Notes: generated from the sequence alone by a model not told the origin. 10,198 bases of DNA from Verrucomicrobiota bacterium (GCA_005798925.1 SYID01000167.1:1-10198); one strand, 5' to 3'; positions 1-9,374 are shown, counted from the stretch's first letter. Numbers and translations: made by a program.

Positions 1-3000
1 CGCTGGTCGGGGTCGGAGAGGTCGGTGTTGATCTGCACGGTGTCGCCGTTGAGGTTCACGATGACGCCGGTGACGGTGGTGCCGTCCTGCTTGGTCACGA
101 CGACGGGCGCGAACTGCTCGTTGATCTCCTTGCTCGGGTTGATGATCTGGTCGAGGAGGTCATGCGGGCTGTAGCGGCCGCCGGCGCCGGTGAGGTCCGG
201 GCCGTTCATGCCGCCGGCGTTGCCGTAGCGGTGGCAGGCGAAGCAGGCGGCGGCGCCGAACATCTTGCGGCCGTTCTCGAAGTCACGTCCCTTCATGCCG
301 GCGCGCGCGGCGGCGCTCAGTTCCTCGAGGGTCCAGTTCTTGGGCGTACGTCCGGCGAAGATCGCGCCGACGTTCTCATAGGCGGACTTGATGGGCGGGT
401 TCTTGGCCAGGGCGACGAGCTTCTCATGGCGGGCCAGCTCTTCAGTTGAGAACGTGGCGAGGGAGTCGTTGCGGATGAATTCGATGAACTTGCCGAAGCT
501 CGAGCCGCCGCGATAGCTGGCGGCCTTGACGAACCAGTTGAGCTGCTTCTCGCGGAGTTCCGGGGTCCAGCCGGCCTTCAGCATGCGCAGGCTGCGCATG
601 ATCTCCATCTCGGGCTCCTGGCTGCCGGCGTCGGCGACCACGGCCATGGCCTTGGCGGCCAAGGTCGGGGACTGCAGGAAGCTCAGCGTCTCGGTGAGGA
701 GCCAGTTCAGCTCGAAGTTCGCCGCGGGATAGGCGGCGTCATAATAGCGGGTCACGGCCGCGATGCCGGCGTCGTCCGGCTTGCCGTAGCGATGCAGGAC
801 GATCTGCGCGACGCGCAGGTTCAGCAGCTTCTGCTCCTGGGTGAGCTTCGCGAAATCGTCGGCGCGCAGGGCCGCGAGCATGCGGTCGCGCAAGGCGGCC
901 TGTTCGGGGGTAGGCTCGGCGGTCGTCGGCGCGATGCCGGTGCGCGGATCAGGCTTCGAGGCTTTGGCGGTGTGGTAAGGGCAGGGGGCGGCCTGACGGG
1001 CCAGCGCGAGCAGGGCCTCGAGGCGGGCGGTGGCGTTCTTCTCGGCGAAGGCGCGTTCGCTCCAGCCGGCGTGCGGCTGATGCTCGAGGACCACGCGCGC
1101 GGCGAAGCGCAGCCAGCGGTCGGACGACGAAAGGTGCGGCCAGGCGACGTCCGCGGCCTTGGGGTCTTGCTTGCCATGGTACTGCTCGAGGGCCTTGCGG
1201 GCGAGGACTTCGGCGGAAGGGGCTTCCGGCTGCAGTTTGATCGTGTCCGTCGATTCCTTGCCGACGTAGGTGACGCGGTAGAGGCCGGACTGGACCTTGC
1301 GACCGCCGATCGCGAAGTACATGGCGCCGTCCTGCGGGTGGATGGCGAGGTCGGTCACGGGCAGGGGCGCGCCCTGGATGAAGTCTTCCTTCACGCCGAC
1401 ATAGCTCGCGCCCTGCGGCTTGAGCTGGACGGCGTAGATCTTGCCCCAGCTCCAGTCCATGATGTAGAGGGCTTCCTGGTACTTGGCCGGAAACTTGGCG
1501 CCGTAACCGAAGGCGATGCCGGTCGGCGAGCCGGGTCCGATGTTCACGTTGGCGGGGAGGTTGTCCGGGTAGAATTCCGGATACTTGCCCGCGCCGTTGC
1601 GCCAGCCGTATTCGCCGCCGCTGACGACGTGGTTCACGCGCGTGGGGCGATACCAAGGGGTGTTGAAGTCGTACTCCATGTCGGCGTCGTACGTGAACAG
1701 GTCGCCGGCGCGGTTGAGGGCGCCGCCGTAGATGTTGCGGAAGCCGCTGGCGAAGGTCTCGAAGGTCTTCCCGTCCTTGCTGATGCGGTAGACGATGCCG
1801 CCGGGCGCGAGCACGTGGCGGTTGTGGCCGCGACCGTCCGGCATGCGCGGGAGGAGATGGTCGTCGCCCCAGAGCGGCGCGACGGGCGAGGTGGCCGGGG
1901 TCTCGGTCTTCACGGCGTTGTTGCCGCAGATGAGGTAGAAGCCCTGCTGGTCAGGGGTCACGACGACCTTGTGCACGCCGTGGTCGCCGCCGGATTCGAT
2001 CGCGCGCAGGAGTTCGACCTTGTCGAGCTGGTCGGCGCCGTCGCTGTCGCTCAGGCGGTAGAAGCCGCTGGGGATCTTCTTCTCGTAATCGTTGACGCCG
2101 GCGTAGAGGGCGCCGAACGCCCAGGTCATGCCGTTGATGGCGCGGATGTTCACGGGCATCTTCCTGATGTCGGCGGCCTTGAGCGTCTGGCCGGCGGCGG
2201 GAGCGGGGAAGCGGTAGAGTTCGCCGTACTGGTCGCTGGCGTAGATCCGTCCTTTGTCATCGACGCACAGGGCGACCCAGGAGCCTTTCTCGGCTCCGGG
2301 TACGGAATAGAGGAGTTCGACCTGGAAGCCGGCCGGGGCCTTGATGCGGCTGACCGGCGTGGCCTTGTTTTCGCCGATCTGCTTGCCGGTGTCCGCGGCG
2401 GGAGCCTTCTTGGCCGGACCCTTGGCCTTCGCCTTGCCCGGGGCGGGCGCGGCCTTCGGCGCATTCTTGGCCGGGGCCTTCTTGCCCGGGCCCGGGGCGA
2501 CGACGCGCTGGGCGTCGCTGGGGATGGGGCTCTTGTCCAAGGTGACGAGCGGGACTTCGGGGAGTTCCTTGAGCATCACGTCCTTGATCTGGACGACCAT
2601 GGCCGGGCCTTTGTGTACCTGGAAGGCGAGCAGGCCTTCGAGTTCGCGGTCCTTGGCGTCGTGGTCGACGAGTTCGATGGTGACCTTCCCGTCGACCTTG
2701 TGGATCAGGCGGTTGCCTTGGGCGATGATGACATACTCATGCCACTCGGTGAAGTCGACCTTCACGGGATCGTGTTCGGCGGCGAGCCACTTGGCGGCCT
2801 TGTCGTCGATGATGACGCTCTGGCCGTTCTGCACGAGGATACCGCGGCCGCGCTCGTCATAGACCATGCCGTTGTAAGGCGGGTTGGCGTGGATGTCGCA
2901 CTGGTAGCCGCCGACGACCCACTTGCCGACTTCCGGCAGCGCCTTGCTGCGATACTGGATGCCGGAATTGCTGGCGGAACACTTCACCTTGGCGCGTAGC

Positions 3001-3230
3001 TCGAAGTTCTTCACGACGCCGTTCCAGATCAGGAACTGGTTATAGGCGAGGTGGTCAGGTCCCTTGGTCTTGCCGGTGATCGCGCCGTCCTCGACGGACC
3101 ACAGCTCCGGATTACCGTCCCAGCCGGCGAGGGTCTTGCCGTCGAACAACGGCCTGAAGCCGTCCTGGGCGCAAAGCGGGGAGAAGGCCGCCAGCAGGAA
3201 AGCCAGCAGGGCAGAGAGGGGGTGTCTCAT
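1..3230 (-). CDS. DUF1080 (3-keto-disaccharide hydrolase family) fused to PVC-type haem-binding propeller/cytochrome c protein, 3' partial
   Basis: About 1,076 codons are visible from ATG 3230, and the frame is still open at the left edge. Residues 1-21 form a Sec-type signal peptide (RH, then an Ala/Leu core, LCAQ). Residues 25-222 match DUF1080 (LFDGKTLAGW near 28, NSGIQYRS from 88, GYQCDIH, a concanavalin-like beta-sandwich). Residues 243-282 are a Lys/Ala/Pro-rich linker. Residues about 295-660 are a propeller like the putative dehydrogenase domain of PVC haem proteins (APAGFQVELLY at its start, GGEYGWRNG, GSPTGIAFGYG). A helical HEAT-like stretch spans about 670-965. A PVC-type cytochrome c domain starts near 980, with C996-F-A-C999-H1000 and NGPDLTGAGGRYSPHDLLDQI. 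By comparison with the family, roughly 50-70 C-terminal residues lie outside the window. Likely role (inference): periplasmic oxidation of a sugar and cleavage of its 3-keto glycoside, with electrons passed to haem c. It follows the DUF1501 gene after 334 bp. No Shine-Dalgarno sequence is seen. The domain calls are firm, but the substrate is unknown. Confidence 0.93.
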   Translation of the reverse strand, partial: MRHPLSALLAFLLAAFSPLCAQDGFRPLFDGKTLAGWDGNPELWSVEDGAITGKTKGPDHLAYNQFLIWNGVVKNFELRAKVKCSASNSGIQYRSKALPEVGKWVVGGYQCDIHANPPYNGMVYDERGRGILVQNGQSVIIDDKAAKWLAAEHDPVKVDFTEWHEYVIIAQGNRLIHKVDGKVTIELVDHDAKDRELEGLLAFQVHKGPAMVVQIKDVMLKELPEVPLVTLDKSPIPSDAQRVVAPGPGKKAPAKNAPKAAPAPGKAKAKGPAKKAPAADTGKQIGENKATPVSRIKAPAGFQVELLYSVPGAEKGSWVALCVDDKGRIYASDQYGELYRFPAPAAGQTLKAADIRKMPVNIRAINGMTWAFGALYAGVNDYEKKIPSGFYRLSDSDGADQLDKVELLRAIESGGDHGVHKVVVTPDQQGFYLICGNNAVKTETPATSPVAPLWGDDHLLPRMPDGRGHNRHVLAPGGIVYRISKDGKTFETFASGFRNIYGGALNRAGDLFTYDADMEYDFNTPWYRPTRVNHVVSGGEYGWRNGAGKYPEFYPDNLPANVNIGPGSPTGIAFGYGAKFPAKYQEALYIMDWSWGKIYAVQLKPQGASYVGVKEDFIQGAPLPVTDLAIHPQDGAMYFAIGGRKVQSGLYRVTYVGKESTDTIKLQPEAPSAEVLARKALEQYHGKQDPKAADVAWPHLSSSDRWLRFAARVVLEHQPHAGWSERAFAEKNATARLEALLALARQAAPCPYHTAKASKPDPRTGIAPTTAEPTPEQAALRDRMLAALRADDFAKLTQEQKLLNLRVAQIVLHRYGKPDDAGIAAVTRYYDAAYPAANFELNWLLTETLSFLQSPTLAAKAMAVVADAGSQEPEMEIMRSLRMLKAGWTPELREKQLNWFVKAASYRGGSSFGKFIEFIRNDSLATFSTEELARHEKLVALAKNPPIKSAYENVGAIFAGRTPKNWTLEELSAAARAGMKGRDFENGRKMFGAAACFACHRYGNAGGMNGPDLTGAGGRYSPHDLLDQIINPSKEINEQFAPVVVTKQDGTTVTGVIVNLNGDTVQINTDLSDPDQ

Positions 3231-3239
3231 GGGAGTGTC

Positions 3240-3269
3240 TTATTTCGTAGGCAATCTGACACCCGTCAA
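3240..3269 (-). promoter_or_regulatory. Possible promoter of the DUF1080 fusion gene
   Basis: On the minus strand TTGACG (3269-3264) matches five of six -35 positions. It is followed after 18 bases by the AT-rich box AAATAA (3245-3240), a poor -10 match, nine bases before the ATG at 3230. The resulting leader would be very short. If real, it would allow transcription of this gene apart from the upstream genes, which fits the 334-bp gap and the palindrome inside it. The call rests on hexamer resemblance only. Confidence 0.3.
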
Positions 3270-3310
3270 CGGCGGTTGTTCAAACGGCGGGAAATGAGGC
3301 TGATTTCCAA

Positions 3311-3338
3311 GAGTATGGAGTATCGAGTATGGAGTATG
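3311..3338. repeat. Four tandem heptamers GAGTATG/GAGTATC
   Basis: Four exactly adjoining 7-bp units start at 3311, 3318, 3325 and 3332. Units 1, 3 and 4 read GAGTATG and unit 2 reads GAGTATC. The array lies about 80 bp upstream of the DUF1080 fusion gene start. Its 7-bp period matches that of the repeats at 6074-6244, although the unit sequence differs. Confidence 0.85.
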
Positions 3339-3349
3339 GCGACGTTGAT

Positions 3350-3499
3350 GGCTCAAGGGGAAACCGGAGACCGGGATGAATACTGGGGGCATGGGTAGGG
3401 ATGACCGGCCCGGTCATCCGTGGGCGCGCGGGCCGCACGCCCCTACCTTTGATGCCCCCAGCCAACTATCCGGTCTCCCTCTGCTGCCCCCTTTGAGCC
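3350..3499. repeat. Nested imperfect palindrome of about 150 bp (REP- or MITE-like)
   Basis: Successive complementary blocks pair around a centre at 3409. They are GGCTCAA (3350-3356) with TTGAGCC (3493-3499), GGAGACCGG (3366-3374) with CCGGTCTCC (3470-3478), TGGGGGCAT (3384-3392) with ATGCCCCCA (3452-3460), GGTAGGG (3394-3400) with CCCTACC (3441-3447), and GGATGACCGG (3399-3408) with CCGGTCATCC (3410-3419). The right arm carries about 20 extra GC-rich bases (3420-3440) that are unpaired in the main stem. The element could fold in DNA or RNA. It sits between two minus-strand genes and could act as a transcript boundary. It encodes nothing. Confidence 0.8.
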
Positions 3500-3545
3500 C
3501 TGTCTCTTCCCCTTGCCCACGTGTCAACTTGCCAGCATGTCCCCT

Positions 3546-3564
3546 CGCGGCACTTCGCGCCGCG
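3546..3564 (-). terminator. GC-rich hairpin directly after the DUF1501 stop codon
   Basis: On the minus strand the TAG stop (3567-3565) is followed at once by CGCGGC, a 7-base loop and GCCGCG. No T-tract follows, so this is not a canonical intrinsic terminator. It could stabilise the 3' end of the message or pause RNA polymerase upstream of the larger palindrome at 3350-3499. Confidence 0.3.
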
Positions 3565-5007
3565 CTACGCTACAATCCCCTTCACCACCTTCGCTGGCTC
3601 GACCCCGGTCAGTCGGAAATCCAACCCCTGGTGCCGGTAGGTGAAACGTTCGTGATGGATGCCGAGGAGGTGCAGGATGGTGGCGTGCAGGTCATGCACA
3701 TGCACGGGATCTTTGGCCACGTTGTAGCTGAAGTCGTCGGTCTCGCCGTAACTGGTGCCGGCCTTCACGCCGCCGCCGGCCATCCACATGGTGAAGCAAC
3801 GCGGGTGGTGGTCGCGTCCGGCTTCCGGGCTGTCCCATTTGCCCTGGCCGGCGACGCCGCGGCCGAATTCGCCGCCCCAGACGACGAGCGTGTCCTCGAG
3901 CAATCCGCGTCGCTTGAGGTCCTTGACCAACGCCGCGCTGGGCTGGTCCGTGTCACGGCAACGCGCGGTGCACCAGGAAGTGAGGCGGCTATGGTGATCC
4001 CAGTCGGGATGGAAGAGCTGCACGAAGCGGACGCCGCGTTCGATCAGGCGACGCGCGAGGATGCAGTTGGCGGCGTAGCTGCCGGGACGACGTGAGTCCG
4101 GACCATAGAGCTCGAAGACTTCGTCCTTCTCGTCGCTGAGGTCGGTGAGCTCCGGCACGCTGGCCTGCATGCGGTAGGCCATCTCGTACTGGCGGATACG
4201 CGTGGAGATCTCGGGGTCGCCGGAGCGCGCCAGGGCCTGCTGATTGAGGGCGCCGATGGTATCCAGCATTTCGCGGCGGAGTTCGCGCGGGAGGCCGTCG
4301 GGGTCGCGGAGGTAGAGGACGGGATCCTTGGCGCTGCGCAGTTTGACGCCTTGGTAGCGCGACGGCAGGAAGCCGCTGCCCCAATAATGATCATACAAGG
4401 GCTGGTCGCTCGGCCGCTGCATCTTGGAGAGCAGCACGAGGTAGTCGGGGAGATTTCGGTTCTCGCTGCCGAGGCCATAACTCGCCCAGGCGCCGAGGCT
4501 CGGCCGGCCGGGGATCTGGTTTCCGGTCAGGAACTGCGTCATGGCCGGGGCGTGGTTGATCTGGTCGGTGTGCATCGACCGGATGACGCACAGGTCGTCC
4601 GCCACGGTCCTGAGGTGCGGGAGCCACTCGCCGAGGTTCTGGCCGCTCTGGCCGCAACGCTCGAACTTCGTGGCCGCGGGCTTGATGAGCTGCTTCTGGC
4701 CCGAGGTCATGGTGGTCAGTCGCTGGCCGCGCCGCACGGACTCCGGCAGCTCGGTGCCGGCCAGATCCTTCAGGCCGGGCTTTTCGTCGAAGAGTTCGAT
4801 CTGCGAAGGGCCGCCGGACTGGGTGAGGAAGATGACGCGCTTGGCCTTGGCGGCGAAGTGCGGGAGGTGGGGCAGGCCGGGCTTGCCCGCTCCGTCCGCG
4901 GCGAGGGCGCGGCCGACGAGCGTCGAGAGCGCCATGGCGCCGAGCGACAGCCCGGTGCATTGGCCGAGGAAATACCGGCGAGAGGGGTCGAGAGGATCAG
5001 GGCTCAT
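3565..5007 (-). CDS. DUF1501 family protein, Tat-exported
   Basis: This encodes 480 residues from ATG 5007. That start overlaps the upstream NHL stop as ATGA and puts a twin-arginine motif at residues 9-14 (S-R-R-Y-F-L), followed by a hydrophobic stretch ending near AADG. A longer in-frame start at 5088 would lie within the NHL gene and bury the Tat motif. Family hallmarks are KAKRVIFLTQSGGPSQ (54-69) with LFDEKP, GVRFVQLFHPDWDHHSRL, LVVWGGEFGR (E380, R383) and GRDHHP (D399, H400, H401). The length is normal for the family. DUF1501 proteins are placed in the alkaline phosphatase/sulfatase superfamily and commonly sit beside PSCyt1/PSCyt2/PSD1 genes, but their reaction is not established. Pairing with the PSD1 protein encoded two genes upstream is likely. 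No Shine-Dalgarno sequence is seen, so translation is probably coupled to the NHL gene. Confidence 0.95.
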   Translation of the reverse strand: MSPDPLDPSRRYFLGQCTGLSLGAMALSTLVGRALAADGAGKPGLPHLPHFAAKAKRVIFLTQSGGPSQIELFDEKPGLKDLAGTELPESVRRGQRLTTMTSGQKQLIKPAATKFERCGQSGQNLGEWLPHLRTVADDLCVIRSMHTDQINHAPAMTQFLTGNQIPGRPSLGAWASYGLGSENRNLPDYLVLLSKMQRPSDQPLYDHYWGSGFLPSRYQGVKLRSAKDPVLYLRDPDGLPRELRREMLDTIGALNQQALARSGDPEISTRIRQYEMAYRMQASVPELTDLSDEKDEVFELYGPDSRRPGSYAANCILARRLIERGVRFVQLFHPDWDHHSRLTSWCTARCRDTDQPSAALVKDLKRRGLLEDTLVVWGGEFGRGVAGQGKWDSPEAGRDHHPRCFTMWMAGGGVKAGTSYGETDDFSYNVAKDPVHVHDLHATILHLLGIHHERFTYRHQGLDFRLTGVEPAKVVKGIVA

Positions 5008-6068
5008 GCGAGTCGGTGGAGTTTGTAGGGATAGACGCTGCCGCTGGCCCATTGGCAGACGTAAAGGTCGCCACGCGAGTCGACGCATACGTCGTGGCAG
5101 TTATTGAAGACGGGTTGATCCTGGAGCATGAGCTGGAGCCGTCCGTCGACGTACTTCGGCTCCTGGCCTCCGGGGTTCGAGACGACCTTGCCGGCTTCGT
5201 CGAGGATCGTGACGAAGCCGCGCCCCTGCCACATGCGGGTATCGTCGGGCTTGGCGCCGAAACAGACGCCGGAATACAGGTGCTTGCCCGCGATGACGGG
5301 TCGGCTCACGTAGGCGCCGTGGAGGTAGACGCCCCGCACGTGCTTTCCTTCCAGGGTGAACCAGTTGAACTCATTCCGCACGCGCTCGGTGCAGACGAGC
5401 AGGGGCTCGCCGCCGCGGGTGTCGATGGCGACGCCGTGGGCCTGCATGAACTTGCCGGGGTTGGTCGGCTGGGTGCTCTTGCCGCCGAACTTGCTCAGGT
5501 ATTTGCCGTGCCGGTCGAAACGCAGGATGAACTGCGAGCCGTAGCCGTCCGCGACATAGACGTCGCCATTAGGCGCCGCCACGGCTTCGGTCGGGGCATA
5601 AGGTTCCTTGTCGGAATAGGCGCCGCACTTCTGCGCGTGCGGGAGTTCGAGGACGATCTCGCCCTTGAGCGTGGTCTTCACGACCCGCCCGCCGTTATCC
5701 ACGAGCCACAGGTGCTCCTTGCCGTCCGCGCCACGCTCGAGGCTGAGTCCGTGGCCGGCGCCCATGCCCACGCTCCATGCGTCGACGACCTTGCCGTCGG
5801 TGTCGAAGACGAGGACGTTGTTCTGCCTGTGGTTGGTGATGAGATAGAGGCGTCCGTCGCCGGCCTGGACCATCTCATGGCAGTCCTTGACGGGGTGCTT
5901 GGCCTTGTCGGCCTGGCACCAGAGCTTGTCGACGCGGTAGCGGAGCTCGCCGTGCCCGACGATCGCGCCGTGGTGCGGCGGCGTCGCCCCGGCTTGGGCG
6001 AGCACGCGCGGAGCAGCCATAGCGGCTAAGCTAGTAGCGAGAAAGGAACGACGGGAGAGGGAGGTCAC
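5004..6068 (-). CDS. NHL-repeat beta-propeller protein, Tat-exported, PAL-like
   Basis: I chose the GTG start at 6068. It gives 354 residues with a twin-arginine signal at once (SRRSFL, residues 5-10, cleavage near VLAQA). The frame stays open upstream to ATG 6233, but that extension is low-complexity His/Pro/Ser sequence encoded by heptamer repeats. The mature protein is made of NHL-type blades. Examples are GRLYLITNHRQNNVLVFDTDGK (about 72-93, shown here as motif extent only), GDVYVADGYG (168-177), AHGVAIDTRG (210-219) and CHDVCVDSRGDLYVCQW near the C-terminus. The pattern resembles the propeller of peptidyl-alpha-hydroxyglycine alpha-amidating lyase (PAL). Histidines open several blades (H64, H106, H211, H325), and R81 and Y176 stand where PAL has its catalytic Arg and Tyr. 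The activity is unproven, and it could simply be a binding propeller. It follows the PSD1 gene by 197 bp and is translationally coupled to DUF1501. Confidence 0.88.
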   Translation of the reverse strand: MTSLSRRSFLATSLAAMAAPRVLAQAGATPPHHGAIVGHGELRYRVDKLWCQADKAKHPVKDCHEMVQAGDGRLYLITNHRQNNVLVFDTDGKVVDAWSVGMGAGHGLSLERGADGKEHLWLVDNGGRVVKTTLKGEIVLELPHAQKCGAYSDKEPYAPTEAVAAPNGDVYVADGYGSQFILRFDRHGKYLSKFGGKSTQPTNPGKFMQAHGVAIDTRGGEPLLVCTERVRNEFNWFTLEGKHVRGVYLHGAYVSRPVIAGKHLYSGVCFGAKPDDTRMWQGRGFVTILDEAGKVVSNPGGQEPKYVDGRLQLMLQDQPVFNNCHDVCVDSRGDLYVCQWASGSVYPYKLHRLA

Positions 6069-6073
6069 GTGAA

Positions 6074-6182
6074 GATGAAGGATGGAAGATGGAGGACTGA
6101 TGATGACAGGGGATAGATGACGGGGGAACGGTCGATGAGTGATGAAGGATGTAAGATGGTGGATGGGTGAGGGGTGGGGAGT
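6074..6182. repeat. Degenerate heptamer array, consensus GATGNNN
   Basis: GATG recurs every seven bases at 6074, 6081, 6088, 6102 and 6116. After one 4-base phase slip near 6130 it recurs at 6134, 6141, 6148, 6155 and 6162. Intervening and trailing units (6095, 6109, 6123, 6169, 6176) are degenerate but keep the period. Within it, 6074-6092 and 6141-6159 are 19-bp direct repeats differing at one base. The array ends five bases upstream of the NHL start codon on the minus strand. Confidence 0.8.
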
Positions 6183-6216
6183 GTGGTAGTCGGTATGTTG
6201 GTCTGCTTCTGGCTTA

Positions 6217-6244
6217 CATCGTCCATCGTCCATCGTTCATCGGT
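6217..6244. repeat. Four tandem heptamers CATCGTC/CATCGTT/CATCGGT, inverted relative to the GATG array
   Basis: Units start at 6217, 6224, 6231 and 6238 with no gaps. Read on the other strand they are again GATG heptamers, so this block is an inverted partner of 6074-6182. CTTACATC (6213-6220) is the exact reverse complement of GATGTAAG (6148-6155), so the two blocks could pair in the transcript. Confidence 0.8.
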
Positions 6245-6265
6245 TCTTCATCTGTCTCTTGGTGT

Positions 6266-9301
<3,036 letters not shown>

Positions 9302-9310
9302 CTGGGGGTT

Positions 9311-9338
9311 ATTCTACGCCGAACCCGGCAGTTTTAAA
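9311..9338 (-). promoter_or_regulatory. Putative promoter of the PSD1 cluster, near-leaderless
   Basis: On the minus strand TAGAAT (9316-9311) matches five of six -10 consensus positions. TTTAAA (9338-9333), 16 bases upstream, matches four of six -35 positions. The -10 box ends nine bases before the ATG at 9301, so the transcript would start within a few bases of the start codon. No Shine-Dalgarno sequence is present. Confidence 0.5.
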
Positions 9339-9362
9339 TGGCATGCCCCGACCGGCGGGTTG

Positions 9363-9368
9363 TATTAT
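9363..9368 (+). promoter_or_regulatory. Putative -10 box of the araC-type gene, near-leaderless
   Basis: TATTAT lies six bases before the ATG at 9375, so transcription would begin about at the start codon. No matching -35 hexamer is seen at normal spacing, as expected if an activator is needed. No Shine-Dalgarno sequence precedes the start. Confidence 0.4.
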
Positions 9369-9374
9369 CCTACC

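Larger units (their letters stand above)
3231..3564. other. 334-bp intergenic region with repeats and a large palindrome
   Basis: This is the gap between the DUF1501 stop and the start of the DUF1080 fusion gene. It contains no convincing gene; the short open frames here have no recognisable product. It holds a possible promoter (3240-3269), four tandem heptamers (3311-3338), a nested imperfect palindrome (3350-3499) and a short GC-rich hairpin directly after the DUF1501 stop (3546-3564). These are listed separately. Confidence 0.8.
6069..6265. other. 197-bp intergenic region dominated by heptamer repeats
   Basis: This is the space between the PSD1 stop (6266-6268) and the NHL GTG start (6066-6068). 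Almost all of it is degenerate 7-bp repeat in two opposed blocks, listed separately. I see no good promoter, Shine-Dalgarno sequence or terminator in it. The minus-strand transcript would have a purine-poor, CAUC-rich leader running up to the NHL start. Confidence 0.75.
9302..9374. promoter_or_regulatory. Divergent control region between PSD1 gene and araC-type gene
   Basis: This is 73 bp between two start codons facing away from each other. It contains the palindromes TTTAAA (9333-9338) and GGCATGCC (9340-9347), and an AACCCG (9322-9327)/CGGGTT (9356-9361) inverted pair. Any of these could be a regulator site. An AraC-family protein commonly binds next to its own gene, so this is the natural place for its operator, but no operator can be assigned from one copy. 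Confidence 0.5.

Noticed and set aside
792..2999. 735-codon open frame on the plus strand
   Set aside because: It lies wholly antisense to the DUF1080/cytochrome fusion gene. Its product is Val/Gly/Ala/Arg-rich without any recognisable domain, a typical mirror of GC-rich codons. The minus-strand frame has clear domains.
3350..3499. Ordinary intrinsic terminator of the DUF1501 transcript
   Set aside because: There is no T-tract on the minus-strand 3' side, and the element is far larger than a terminator hairpin. A transcript-boundary role remains possible but is not shown.
3376..3564. Short open frames on both strands in the 3231-3564 gap (for example the 61-codon minus frame at 3280-3465)
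   Set aside because: They run through the palindrome and heptamer repeats, have no start signals and match no family I recognise.
5008..5088. Longer start (5088) for the DUF1501 protein
   Set aside because: It would add 27 Arg-rich residues inside the NHL gene and place the Tat motif too far from the N-terminus. ATG 5007 gives the classic ATGA overlap and a normal Tat signal.
6069..6265. CRISPR array
   Set aside because: The repeats are only 7 bp with no unique spacers between them. The pattern is microsatellite-like.
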